Source of the DNA: Loripinus fragilis
Lineage: Eukaryota; Mollusca; Bivalvia; Lucinida; Lucinidae
Length of the DNA stretch: 64,000 nt
NCBI GenBank assembly: GCA_964019695.1
Contig: OZ026530.1
Coordinates: 39,740,944-39,804,943, forward strand
Direction: 5' to 3'
The position numbers were made by a program, and so were the translations under genes. How positions within the stretch are numbered: the stretch's first letter is position 1; each line of letters begins with the position of its first letter. Of the stretch, positions 10,780 through 24,430 are shown piece by piece. The notes beneath the pieces are model-generated. The model searched no databases and had not been told where the DNA came from. It saw only the letters and a list, made by a program, of their open reading frames with translations.

Positions 10780-11940
10780 GGACTGTATGGATAACAGACA
10801 ACTTTGGATGAATTTTTTGCATGCCCTTGAATGGTAAAAACTATTGAACAGCTACCACAAGTAATTGGTCTCTCTTCTATATGAACTAGAATATCAAGTT
10901 TCTTTCAGCTAAATAAGCGATTAACAATCTTGAACAATTATCACAATGAAAATGATCTCTCCCTATCATAAATTAAATGTGTAAGTCTCTTAAAGCTAAA
11001 TATGCGATTAAATAATTTAACAGCCACTCCAAGTAAATGACATCTCTTCTTAATGCATCAGAGTATGTCGCTTTCAGTTAAATGTGGGATAAATGCTTTT
11101 CAACAGCAACGATAAGTTAATGGTTTCATACTTGCATGACTTGGGACACGTCCCTTCAAGCTGATTGTTTGATTGAAATTAGTGTAACCTCTTTTTCATC
11201 GACTCTACTCTATAAACCTGTCTAAGCTTGGTGGAGTTTTAGACCTAACGTATGTGTCTTATAATGTTTGATGCTGATATTTAATTTAATTTTTCGTCAC
11301 AATAACCACAGGTAAATGTGTTTGTCATAATAGTATGCATCTCCAAAATAAACAAGCGCTGAAAAAGATTTCGTCATAACAACGGAATAAAATGGTTCTC
11401 TCATTTATGCACTGTAATTCGCGTCTCCAATGCACAAAGACTGGTAAAGAGCTCACCACAATACCCATATGCATATGGTTTCTCTCCTGTATGAACTGTT
11501 CTATGGCTGATCCCGTATAATACATAGTTAAAGCCTTTTCTACACTTCTCTCATGAACCAGAATGTGCCTCTGCATAAGGTTTAAAAGACCAAAAGATTT
11601 GTCAGCATTGATACGTAAAAATGTTTTTGTTCCAGTAGGAACTACCATATGTCTTTTCAAGTTCCTTGCGTCATAAAAGAGTTTGCTGCAATGGCCATAT
11701 GCAAATAAATTCTCTTCTAAATGAATCCGCTGATGGCTCTTCAAGTTGCTTGCATGACGAAAAATGTTCCACAATCATTACATGCAAATGGTTTCTCTAC
11801 TGAATGAACTCGTATATTTTTGTTTGTGTCGTCTTCTAGGCCAAATGTTTTCACATCGACATTACTTGCAAATGGTTTCTCTCCTGAGTGAACCCACTTA
11901 TGTTGTACATCTCTTTCAAGTATTGACCTTATAAGCATTG
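10780..11940 (-). pseudogene. C2H2 zinc-finger protein pseudogene
   Basis: Read on the minus strand, the classic linker HSGEKPFA appears near 11885. Finger pieces follow: VHSVEKPFACNDCGTFF and, after a one-base shift near 11762, RHASNLKSHQRIH, then YGHCSKLFYDARNLKRHM. Further along, after shifts, come TGEKPYAYGYCGELF, CGYCDEKLNLISASNIIRH and, near 10850-10960, HIEERPITCGSCS. Fingers are spaced about 84 bp (28 residues), as expected for tandem C2H2 arrays. Many metal-binding Cys/His positions are lost and several frameshifts and stops intervene, so it is a dead copy of a DNA-binding protein exon. Whether it arose by retroposition cannot be judged. Confidence 0.75.
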
Positions 11941-11944
11941 TTAT

Positions 11945-12258
11945 ACTTCAAAATACATTTCATATTCATTTCACATACAAACGAAATCGAAATTTACTAC
12001 TTTGAGGAAATTGGTACATGTAGTATCCCAGAGTGTTATCTATGTTACCAAATAGAAGGAACATAAGAAGACCCTACTAGTAGGATACTATATACGCTCA
12101 TTGGTAATAAATGGCTTAATTTGTGTGTATTATATTCAGAGAGTTATATTCAATCACATGTCACGTTTATTCTAATTCATTGGTTCACATGCCAGTTTAA
12201 AATATGTATTCTACATATTCTCAAAGATCAAAATAGTTCCATTAAAAGAATATCTTAA
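11945..12258. other. AT-rich interval, nothing recognised
   Basis: Short spacer between the zinc-finger relic and the AAGT array. I see no gene or repeat boundary in it. Confidence 0.5.
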
Positions 12259-12674
<416 letters not shown>

Positions 12675-13039
12675 AAAAAAACTGTATTTATAGAGGTTTA
12701 CAACATTTCGTAAATACAAAAATACAATCATGTAGTAGCTAATTGTTTTAATCGGATGAAATACGAACGTTTTCAATACGTTGCTTTATAGCTAGAAACT
12801 GGTATCAAATACTCTGTAGATACAATCTTTTCATCAATGAGATAATTCTGTTCGTTATTGGCAATGTGACTCTAGAAAGGATCTTGTTGAAAGTCTGAAA
12901 ATAAAAAGAGGTTATTACATGAATGCCTATGTATTATTGAATTTATTAAAAGAGTTTTAGCCAGAAAAAAACAGAAAAAGTCGCATATTTAAGAAGGTAC
13001 AGACACTATGTGAAGAAAAGGTTTTGAGATACTTATTAG

Positions 13040-14804
13040 GGGTATTTTGGTAGGCTGAATCCAAAAGCCAATGTTGGCAAGCTAAAAAATGGCGTCTTCA
13101 CTATCTAATTTGCATATTTTCAAGATGGCCGGTAAATTGAAGAAATATCAATAAAAATATGTAGAGTAACATGTTAAGGATGTCAAACTTGTACAAATCA
13201 GTTAAATTTTTTTCTCATTACTGGGTGTCTTCATTGACACAAGTTATGCAATTTGATTTAAAAACGTGATCAAGAGGTAATCATTGGGGACAACTTGAGC
13301 AAAAAATATTGCTTCCGACTTAGTTAAGGTTTTTTTCATGTTACTACGTGCATATTATCTGGCCAAAATGTGTCAAGAATGATTTCATTAATATGGGAAC
13401 TTTAAAACATGCATTGCAATGATACCACTATTGTTTGAAGGAATGTATGGCAAATAAGCACATTTTGTAAGTTTCAGCTAGAGGTGGGGGCTATGCGATT
13501 TTAAAGAAAGTGGGTCTGTACCTACAAAATGACTCGTATCTCATCAGCAACTCACCCTATACTATTAAACTTAGTAGCAAATTAAAGTTTAGATATAATA
13601 CTTTATCCGATGGGATGGTCTGGTATGCAGACATATTATCTAATTTGCATATTTATCAATATTGATGAAAATTTCGGAAAAAAGGGAAATTATAAAAAGG
13701 CATATATAAACAGAATTCCCCCCTCAAAGTGTCCTTGTTGCATGTTATCATATCATCTGGGTGATACGATTTGACAAGACCTTTCATCCAATCGTCATAT
13801 ATAAAATCATCTCATTTGCATATTCATGGAATTTAATGAAACGAAAAATTCTGGTTAAATCATAGAATAACTATTCCCCGCACACACACACCTCAGGGGG
13901 TGGGAGCGTTTATAAGACTTAGCTTGCATCCAAAGACAATTACTAAATTGTTCAGTGGGACCACTAATTGCAAAAAAAGGTTTTGTCTCCAAAAATAAAC
14001 CTGTTTTTTTATATAAAATTACACGGTGTCCATGCCACCCCATCGGGCACTGTAGCTGGGTCAGAAGCATGCACCCTTCATTTGCAAGCAGACCCAAGAT
14101 CGACACTTGCGTGCAGCACATTCTTTTGTGGATTTTTTAAAACTCTTCCACTTATTCAAGAAAAGCAAGTTGTCCGTTAATGGCGGAACAAACTAGTCGC
14201 TAAATATCAAAGACAAAACTGGTTCAGGGAGGCTTGCCTAGAACAAATTAGCCCTACACCTCAATAATGTGAAAATCCAGAAATTGATTTTAAAGGAAGG
14301 GATGTACCTACAAAATGATTCTATCTAAGCACCAACTCATCCTAGACTACCAAACTTAGTACAAATTTTAGTCCATACATTCATCTTTTTATTCAATGTG
14401 CTGATATGCAATTTTTTGTTAATGTAATTTTATGAGTATTAATAAAAATATAGAAATGAAAGAAAATTCGTAGAAGAAATAAGGGGGTGTATCTATACAC
14501 ATTGCCCATATGTAAGTTGCTAGTTATCATAGTCTATCAAACTGGGTACCAAATCAAAGCCTAGACAAAGTACTTTTACCCAATGGTATGATACGCAAAT
14601 GATTTAATTTGAATAGTCATGAAAATTTATGAAAACATATGAGAAATAAGAGAAATATTGCAGAAAAAACAAAGGGGGGGGGGGTACGTGCAACACTACC
14701 TAAATGTCAGCTGCTTACTATTCTAGATTAGCAATATTGTTACTAATTAAAAGTTAAGACACTTTACCCAATAGCATGATATACTAGTTATCTAATAAGC
14801 ATGT
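13040..14804. repeat. Degenerate AT-rich interspersed repeats with recurring TAATTTGCATATT
   Basis: The octamer-containing phrase TAATTTGCATATT (near 13106 and 13641; CATTTGCATATT near 13812) recurs before a run such as TCAT/TCAA-GATGAAA. Weaker versions follow near 14400, 14590 and 14780. Between them are recurrent phrases (ATCC-ATGG-ATGATACGCAAAT; GGGAAATT). Spacing is roughly 170-200 bp and decay is heavy. The last copy runs directly into the 54-bp array at about 14805. G-tracts occur near 14673-14682. The frames at 13855-14180 have no recognisable domain. Confidence 0.5.
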
Positions 14805-17800
14805 TCATGCCATGAGTTGGTCTGTGATTATATTATCTACTAATGTCATACTTACTCGTGCTGCCGTGGAATGGTCTGTGAGCATATCATCTCCTGATGT
14901 CATACTTACTCGTGTTGCCGTGGGCTGGTCTGTGAATATAGCATCTACTGATGTCATACTAATTCGTGTTGCCGTGGGTTGGTCTGTGAATATATAATCT
15001 CCTGGTGTCATACTAGCTCGTGTTGCCGTGGGTTGGTCTGTGAGCATATCATCTCCTGATGTCATACTTACTCATGTTGCCGTGGGTTGGTCTGTGAATA
15101 TATAATCTCCTGGTGTCAAACTAACTCGTGTTGCCGTGGGTTGGTCTGTGAGCATATCATCTCCTGATGTCATACTTACTCGTGTTGCCGTGGGCTGGTC
15201 TATGAGTATAGCATCTCCTGATGTCATACTAACTCGTGTTGCCGTGGGTTGGTCTGTGAATATATAATCTCCTGGTGTCATACTTACTCGTGCTGCCGTG
15301 GGCTGGTCTGTGAGTATAGCATCTCCTGATGTCATACTTACTCGTGTTGCCTTGGGTTGGTCTGTGAATATAATCTCCTAGTGTCATACTTACTCGTGCT
15401 GCTGTGGGTTGGTCTGTGAGCATATCATCTCCTGATGTCATACTTTCTCGTGTTCCCGTGGGTTGATATGTGGGCATATCATCTCCTGATGTCATACTTA
15501 CTCGTGCTGACGTGGGTTGGTCTGTGAGTATAGCATCTCCTGATGTCATACTTACTCGTGCAGCTGTCGGTTGGTCTGTGAGTATAGCATCTCCTGGTGT
15601 CATACTTTCTCGTGTTGCCGTGGGTTGATCTGTGAGAGTTTCATCTCCTGATGTCATACTTACTCCTGCTGCTGTGGGTTGATTTGTGAATATAGCATCT
15701 CCTGATGTCATACTAACTTGTGTTGCCGTGGGTTGGTCTGTGAATATATAATCTCCTGGTGTCATACTTACTCGTGCTTCTGTGGGTTGATCTGTGAATA
15801 TATCATCTTCTGATGTCATACTTACTCGTGCTGCTGTGGGTTGATCTGTGAATATATCATCTCCTGATGTCATACTTACTCTTGTTGCCGTGGGCTGGTC
15901 TGTGAGTATAGCATCTCCTAGTGTCATACCTACTCATGCTGCTGTGGGTTGGTCTGTGAGCATATCATCTCCTGATTTCATACTTTCTCGTGTTGCCGTG
16001 GGTTGGTCTGTGAGCATATCATCTCCTGATGTCATACTTACTCGTGCAGCTGTGGGTTGGTCCGTGAGTATAGCATCTCCTGGTGTCATACTTTGTCGTG
16101 TTGCCGTGGGTTGGTCTGTGAGTATATCATCTCCTGATGTCATACTTACTCCTGCTGCTGTGGGCTGATCTGTGAGTATAGCATCTTCTGATGTCATACT
16201 AACTCGTGCTGCTGTGGGTTGATCTGTGAATATATAATCTCCTGATGTCATACTTACTCGTGTTGCCGTGGGCTGGTCTGTGAGTATAGCATCTCCTGGT
16301 GTCATACTAACTCCTGTTGCCTTGGGTTGGTCTGTGAATATATAATCTCCTGGTGTCATACTTACTCGTGCTGCCGTGGGTTGGTCTGTGAGTAAAGCAT
16401 CTCCTGATGTCATACTTACTCGTGTTGCCGTGCGTTGGTCTGTGAATATATCATCTCCTGATGTCATACTTACTCGTGCTGCCCTGGGTTGGTCGGTGAG
16501 TATAGCATCTCCTGATGTCATACTTACTCGTGCTGCCGTGGGTTGATCTGTGAATATATCTTCTCCTGATGTCATACTTACTTGTGTTGCCATGCGTAGG
16601 TGTGTGAATATATCATCTACTGATATCATGCTTACTCGTGCTGCCGTGGGTTGGTCTGTGAGTATAGCATCTCCTGATGTCATACTAACTCGTGCTGCTG
16701 TGGGTTGATCTGTGAATATATAATCTCCTGATGTCATACTTACTCGTGTTGCCTAGGGCTGGTCTGTGAGTATAGCATCTCCTGGTGTCATACTAACTCC
16801 TGTTGCCTTGGGTTGGTCTGTGAATATATAATCTCCTGGTGTCATATTTACTCGTGCAGCTGTGGGTTGGTCTGTGAGTATAGCATCTCCTGCTGTCATA
16901 ATTACTCGTGCTGCTGTAGGTTGGTCTGTGATTATATCATCTCCTGATGTCATACTTACTCGTGTTGCCGTGGGTTGGTCTGTGAATATATCATCTACTG
17001 ATGTCATGCTTACTCGTGCTGCCGTGGGTTGGTCTGTGAGTAAAGCATCTCCTGATGTCATACTTACTCGTGTTGCCGTGCGTTGGTCTGTGAATATATC
17101 ATCTCCTGATGTCATACTTACTCGTGCTGCCCTGGGTTGGTCTGTGAGTATAGCATCTCCTGATGTCATACTTACTCATGCTGCCGTGGGTTGATATGTG
17201 AATATATCTTCTCCTGATGTCATACTTACTTGTGTTGCCATGCGTAGGTGTGTGAATATATCATCTACTGATATCATGCTTACTCGTACTGCCGTGGGTT
17301 GGTCTGTGAGTATACCATCTACTGATGTTATACTTACTCGTGCTGCCGTAGGTTGGTCGGAGAGTATATCATCTACTGATTTCATACTTACTCGTGCTGC
17401 CGTGCTTTGGTCTGTGAGTATATCATCTCCTGATGTCATACTTATTCGAGCTGCCGTGGGTTGGTCTGTGAGTATGGCATCTCCTGATGTCATACTTACT
17501 CATGTTGCCATGGGTTGGTCTGTGAGTATATCATCTCCTGATGCCATACTTACTCGTGTTGCCATTCGTTGGTCTGTGAATATATCATCTACTGATATCA
17601 TACTTACTCGTGCTGCCGTGGGTTGGTCTGTGAGTATAGCATCTCCTGATGTTATACTTACTCGTGCTGCCGTAGGTTGGTCTGAGAGTATAGCAACTAC
17701 TGGTGTCATACTTACTCGTGCAGCCGTGCTTTGTCTGTGAGTATAGCATCTCCTGATGTCATACTTAATCGTGCTGCCGTGGATTGGTCTGTGAGTATAG

Positions 17801-20649
17801 CATTTCCTGGTGTCATACTTACTCGTGTTGCTGTACGTTGGTCTGTGAGTATAGCAACTCCTGGTGTCATACTTACTCATGTTGCCGTGGGTTGGTCTGT
17901 GAATATATCATCTCCTGATGTCATACTTACTTGTGCTGCAGTAGGTAGGTCTGTGAGTATATCATCTTCTGATGTGATATACTTATTCGTGCTGACGTGG
18001 GTTGGTCTGTGAGTATAGCATCTCCTGATGTCATACTTACTCATGTTGCTTGGGTTGGTCTGTGAATATATCATCTCCTGATGCCATACTTACTTGTGCT
18101 GCAGTGGGTAGGTCTGTGAGCATATCATCTGATGCCATACTTACTCGTGCTGCATTGCGTTGGTATGTGAGCATAACATCTCCTGATCTCATACTTACAT
18201 CGTGCTGCCGTGGGCTGGTCTGTGAGTATAGCATCTCCTAGTGTCATTCTTACTCGTGCTGCCATGCGTTGGTCTTTGAGTCTATCATCTACTGATGTCA
18301 TACTTACTCGTGCTGCCGTGGGTTAGTCTGTGAGCACATCATATCCTGGTGTCATACTTATTCCTGCTGCCGTGGGTTGGTCTTTGAGTATATCATCTAC
18401 TGATGTCATACTTACTCGTGCTGCCGTGCATTGGTCTGTGAGCATATCATCTCCTGGTGTCATATTTACTCCTGCTGCCGTGGGTTGGTCTTTGAGTATA
18501 TCATCTACTGATGTCATACTTACTCGTGCTGCCGTGGGTTGGTTTGTGAGCATATCATCTCCTGGTGTCATACTTACTCCTGCTGCCGTGGGTTGGTCTT
18601 TGAGTATATCATCTACTGATGTCATACTTACTCGTGCTGCCGTGCATTGGTCTGTGAGCATATCATCTCCTGGTGTCATACTTACTCCTGCTGCCGTGGG
18701 TTGGTCTTTGAGTATAGCATCTCCTGATGTCATACTTACTCGTGCTGCCGTGCGTTGGTCTGTGAGAATAGCAACTCCTGATGTCATACTTACTCGTGCT
18801 GCTGTGGGTTGGACTGTGATTAAAGCATATCCTGATGTCATACTTACTCGTGCTGCCGTGCGTTGGTCTGTAAGTATATCATCTACTGATGTCATACTTA
18901 CTCGTGCTGCCGTGCGTTTGTCTGTGAGTATAGCAACTCCTGGTTTTATACTTACTCGTGCTGCTGTGGGTTGGTCTGTGAGTATAGCAACTCCTGATGT
19001 CATACTTACTCGTGTTGCTGTGCGTTGGTCTGTGAGTATATTATCTCCTGATGTCATACTTATTCGTGCAGCCGTGCGTTGGTCTGTGAGTATAGCAACT
19101 CCTGGTGTCATACTTTCTCTTGCTGCCATGGGCTGGTCTGTGAATATATCATCTCCTGATGTCATACTTACTCATGTTGCCGTGGGTTGATCTGTGAGAA
19201 TATCATCTCCTGATGTCATACTTACTCGTGCTGCTGTGGGTTGGTCTGTGAGTATAGCAACTATTGGTGTCATACTTACTCGTGCAGCCGTGCGTTGGTC
19301 TGTGAGTATAGCATCTCCTGATGTCATACTTAATCGTGCTGCCGTGGATTGGTCTGTGAGTATAGCATTTCCTGGTGTCATACTTACTCGTGTTGCTGTG
19401 CGTTGGTCTGTGAGTATAGCAACTCCTGGTGTCATACTTACTCGTGCTGCTGTGGGTTGATCTGTGAGTATATCAGCTGCTGGTGTCATACTTAGTCGTG
19501 CTGCCGTGCATTGGTCTGTGAGTATAGCATCTCCTGATGTCATACTTACTCGTGCTGCCGTGCGTTGGTCTGTGAGTATAGCATCTCCTGATGTCATACT
19601 TGCTCGTGTTGCCTTGGGTTGATCTGTGAGTATATCATCTCCTGATGTCATCCTTACTCGTGCTGCTGTGGGTTGGTCTGTGAGTACAGCAACTCCTGGT
19701 GTCATACTTACTCGTGCAGCCGTGCGTTGGTCTGTGAGTATAGCATCTCCTGATGTCATACTTTATCGTTCTGCCGTGGGTTGGTCTGTGAGTATAGCAT
19801 CTCCTGGTGTCATACTTACTCGTGTTGCTGTGGGTTGATCTGTGAATATATTATCTCCTGGTGTCATACTTACTCGTGCTGCTGTGGGTTGGTCTGTGAG
19901 TATATCAGCTGCTTGTGTCATACTTACTCGTGCTGCCGTACAATGGTCTGTGAGTTTAGCATCTCCTGGTGTCATACTTTCTCGTGCTGCCGTGTGTTTG
20001 TCTGTGAGTATAGCATCACCTGATGTAATACCTACTTGTGCTGCTGTAAGTTGGTCTGTGAGTATAGCAACTCCTGGTGTCATACTTTCTCTTGCTGCCG
20101 TGCGTTGGTCTGTGAGTATAGCATTTCCTGATGTCATATTTACTCGTGTTGCTGTGGGTTGATCTGTGAGTATATCATCTCCTGATGTCATACTTACTCG
20201 TGTTGCCGTGGGCTGGTCTGTGAGTATAGCATCTCCTGCTGTCATTCTTACTCGTGCGGCCATGGGTTGGTCTGTGAGTATATCATCTCCTGATGTCATA
20301 CTTACTCGTGCTGCCGTGGGCTGGTCTGTGAGATTATCATCTCCTGATGTCATACTTACTCGTGCTGCCGTGTGTTGGTCTGTGAGTTAAGCATCTCCAG
20401 ATGTCATACTTACTCGTGCTGCCGTGGGTTGGTCTGTGAGTATAGCATCTCCTGTTGTCATACTTACTCGTGCTGCCGTGGGTTGGTCTGAGAGTATAGC
20501 ATCTCCTGGTCTCATACTTACTCGTGCTGCCGTGGGTTGGTCTGAGAGTATAGCATCTCCTGATGTCATACTTACTCGTGCTGCCATGGGTTGGTCTGAG
20601 AGTATATTATCTCCTGATGTCATACTTTCTCTTGCTGCCGTGGGTTGAT

Positions 20650-23600
20650 CTGAGAGTATATCATCTCCTGATGTCATACTTTCTCTTGCTGCCGTGCGTT
20701 GATCTGTGAGTATATCATCTCCTGATGTCTTACTTACTCATGCTGCTGTGGGTTGGTGTGTGAGTATAGCAACTCCTGGTGTCATACTTATTTGTGCTGC
20801 CGTGCGTTGGTCTGTGAGTATATCATCTCCTGATGTCATACTTACTCGTGCTGCCGTGCGTTGGTCCGTGAGCATATCATATCCTGGTGTCATAGTTATT
20901 CGTGTTGCCTGGGTTGGTCTGTGATTAAAGCATATCCTGATGTCATACTTACTTGTGCTGCCGTGCGTTGGTCTATGAGTATATCATCTACTGATGTCAT
21001 AATTACTCGTGCTGTAGTGCGTTGGTCTGTGAGTATAGCATCTCCTGATATCATACGTACTCGTGCTGCGGTGGGTTGGTCTGTGATTATATTATCTCCT
21101 GATGTCATACTTACTCATGTTGCCGTGCGTTGGTCTGTGAGTATAGCATCTCCTGATGTCATACTTACTCATGCTGCCGTGCGTTGATCTGTGAGCATAT
21201 TATCTCCTGATGTCATACTTACTCGTGTTGCCGTGCGTTGGTCTGTGAATATATCATCTACTGCTGTCATACTTACTCGTGCTGCCGTGCGTTGGTCTGT
21301 GATTATAGCATCTCTGATGTCATACTTATTCGTGTTGCCGTGCGTTGGTCTGAGAGTATATCATCTCCTGATGTCATACTTACTTGTGCTGCTGTGCGTT
21401 GGTCTGTGAGCTTATCATCTCCTGATGTCATACTTACTCGTGCTGCTGTGTGTTGGTCTGTGAGTATAGCATCTCTCGATGACATACTTACTCGTGCTGC
21501 CGTGGGTTGGTCTGTGAGTATAGCATCTCCTGATGTCATACTTACTCGTGCTGCCATGCATTGGTCTGTGAGTATAGCATCTCCTGGTGTCATAATTACT
21601 CGTGCTGCCGTGGGCTGGTCTTTGATTATATTATCTCCTGATGTCATACTTACTCGTGCTGCCGTGCGTTGGTCTGTGAGTATAACATCTCCTGATGTCA
21701 TACTTACTGGTGCTGCTGTGGGTTGGTCTGTGAGTATAGCAAATCCTGATGTTATACTTACTCGTGCTGCCGTGCGTTTAGTCTGTGATTATATCATCTC
21801 CTGATGTCATACTTAATTGTGTTGCCGTGGGTTGGTCTGTGAGTATAGCAACTCCTGGTGTCATACTTAATCATGCTGCTCTGGGTTGGTCAGAGAGTAA
21901 ATCATCTCCTGATGTCATACTTACTCGTGCTGCTGTTCGTTGGTCTGCGAGTATAGCATCTCCTTGTGTCATACTTACTCGTGCTGCTGTGCGTTGGTCT
22001 GTGAGTATAACATCTCCTGGGGTCATATTTACTCGTGCTGCCGTGCGTTGGTCTGTGAGTATAACATCTCCTGGTGTCATACGTACTCGTGCTGCCATGG
22101 GTTGGTCTGTGAGTATATCAACTCCTGATGTCATACTTACTCGTGCTGCCGTGCGTTGGTCTGTGAGTATAGCAACTCCTGGTGTCATACTTACTCTTGC
22201 TGCCCTGCGTTGATCTCTGAGTATATCATCTGCTGTCATACTTACTCGTGCTGCCGTGCGTTGGTCTGTGAGAATATCATCATCTGATGTCATACTTACT
22301 CGTGCTGCCATGCGTTGGTCTGTGATTAAAGCATATCCTGATGTCATACATACTTGTGCTGCTGTGGGTTGGTCTGTGAGCATATCATCTCCTGATATCA
22401 TACTTACTTGTGCTGCCGTGCTTTGGTCTGTGAGTATAGCAACTCCTGGTGTCATACTTACTCGTGCTGCTGTGCGTTGGTCTGTGAGCATAGCATCTCC
22501 TGATGTCATACTTACTCGTGCTGCTGTGGGTTGTTCTGTGAGTATAGCATCTTCTGATGTCATGCTTACTCGCGTTGCTGTGCGTTGGTCTGTGAGTATA
22601 ACATCTTCTGATGTTATACTTACTCGTGCAGCCATGCCTTGGTCTGTGAGTATAGCATCTCCTGGTGTCATACTTACTCGTGTTGCTGTGGGTTGGTCTG
22701 TGAGTATAGCATCTCCTGATGTAATACTTACTCGTGCTGCCATGCGTTGGTCTGTGATTATTTCATCTCCTGATGTCATACTTACTCGTGCTGCCGTGGG
22801 TTGGTCTGTGAGTATAGCAACTCCTGGTGTCACACTTACTCGTGTTGCTGTGCGTTGGTCTGTGAGTATATCATCTCCTGATGTCATACTTATTCGTGCA
22901 GCCGTGCGATGGTCTGTGAGTATAGCAACTCCTGGTGTCATACTTTCTCTTGCTGCCATGGGTTGGTCTGTGAATATATCATCTCCTGATGTCATACTTA
23001 CTCGTGTTGCCGTGGGTTGATCTGTGAGAATATCATCTCCTGATGTCATACTTACTCGTGCTGCTGTGGGTTGGTTTGTGAGATAGCACCTACTGGTGTC
23101 ATACTTACTCGTGCAGCCGTGCGTTGGTCTGTGAGTATAGCATCTTCTGATGTCATACTTAATCGTGCCGCCGTGGATTGGTCTGTGAGTATAGCATTTC
23201 CTGGTGTCATACGTACTCGTGTTGCTGTGCGTTGGTCTGTGAGTATAGCAACTCCTGGTGTCATACTTACTCGTGCTGCTGTGGGTTGATCTGTGAGTAT
23301 ATCAGCTGCTGGTGTCATACTTACTCGTGCTGCCGTGCATTGGTCTGTGAGTATAGCATCTCCTGATGTCAAACTTACTCGTGCTGCCGTGCGTTGTTCT
23401 GTGAGTATAGCATCTCCTGATGTCATACTTGCTCGTGATGCCGTGGGTTGATCTGTGAGTTTATCATCTCCTGATGTCATCCTTACTCGTGCTGCTGTGG
23501 GTTGGTCTGTGAGTATAGCAACTCCTGGTGTCATACTTACTCGTGCAGCCGTGCGTTGGTCTGTGAGTATAGCATCTCCTGATGTCATACTTTATCGTGC

Positions 23601-24430
23601 TGCCGTGGGTTGGTCTGTGAGTATAGCATCTCCTGGTGTCATACTTACTCGTGTTGCTGTGGGTTGATCTGTGAATATATATTATCTCCTGGTGTCATAC
23701 TTAGTTGTGCTGCTGTGGGTTGATCAGTGAGTATATCAGCTGCTGGTGTCATACTTACTCGTGCTGCCGTACAATGGTCTGTGAGTATAGCATCTCCTGA
23801 TGTCATACTTACTCGTGCTGCCGTGCATTGTTCTGTGGGAATAGCATCTACTGATGTCATACTTACTCGTGCTGCTGTGGGTTGGTCTGTGAGTTTAGCA
23901 TTTCCTGGTGTCATACTTTCTCGTGCTGCCGTGGGTTGGTCTGTGAGTATAGCATCTCCTGGTGTCATACTTACTCGTGCTGCCGTACAATGGTCTGTGA
24001 GTATAGCATCTCCTGATGTCATACTTACTCGTGCTGCCGTGCATTGTTCTGTGGGAATAGCATCTACTGATGTCATACTTACTCGTGCTGCTGTGGGTTG
24101 GTCTGTGAGTTTAGCATTTCCTGGTGTCATACTTTCTCGTGCTGCCGTGGGTTGGTCTGTGAGTATAGCATCTCCTGATGTCATACCTACTCGTGCTGCC
24201 GTGCGTTGGTCTGTGAGTATAGCATCTCCTGATGTCATATTTACTCGTGTTGCTGTGGGTTGATCTGTTAGTATATCATCTCCTGGTGTCATACTTACTC
24301 GTGATGCCGTGGGCTGGTCTGTGAGTATAGCATCTCCTGCTGTCATTCTTACTCGTGCGGCCATGGGTTGGTCTGTGAGTATATCATCTCCTGATGTCAT
24401 ACTTACTCGTGCTGCCGTGGGTTGGTCTGA
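20650..24430. repeat. Higher-order repeat block A inside the 54-bp array
   Basis: This stretch matches 24430-28150 with only scattered single-base differences. The offset is 3777 bp at the left, then 3723 bp beyond about 21.2 kb, because block A has one extra 54-bp unit near 21.15 kb. Distinctive irregularities are shared, such as the TGGTGTGTGAGTATAGCAAC unit, the ATAGCATCTCTGATG short unit and TTTAGTCTGTGATTATATC. A few differences (for example GTGAGATAGCACC at 23082 against GTGAGTATAGCAAC at 26800) distinguish the blocks. Confidence 0.9.
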
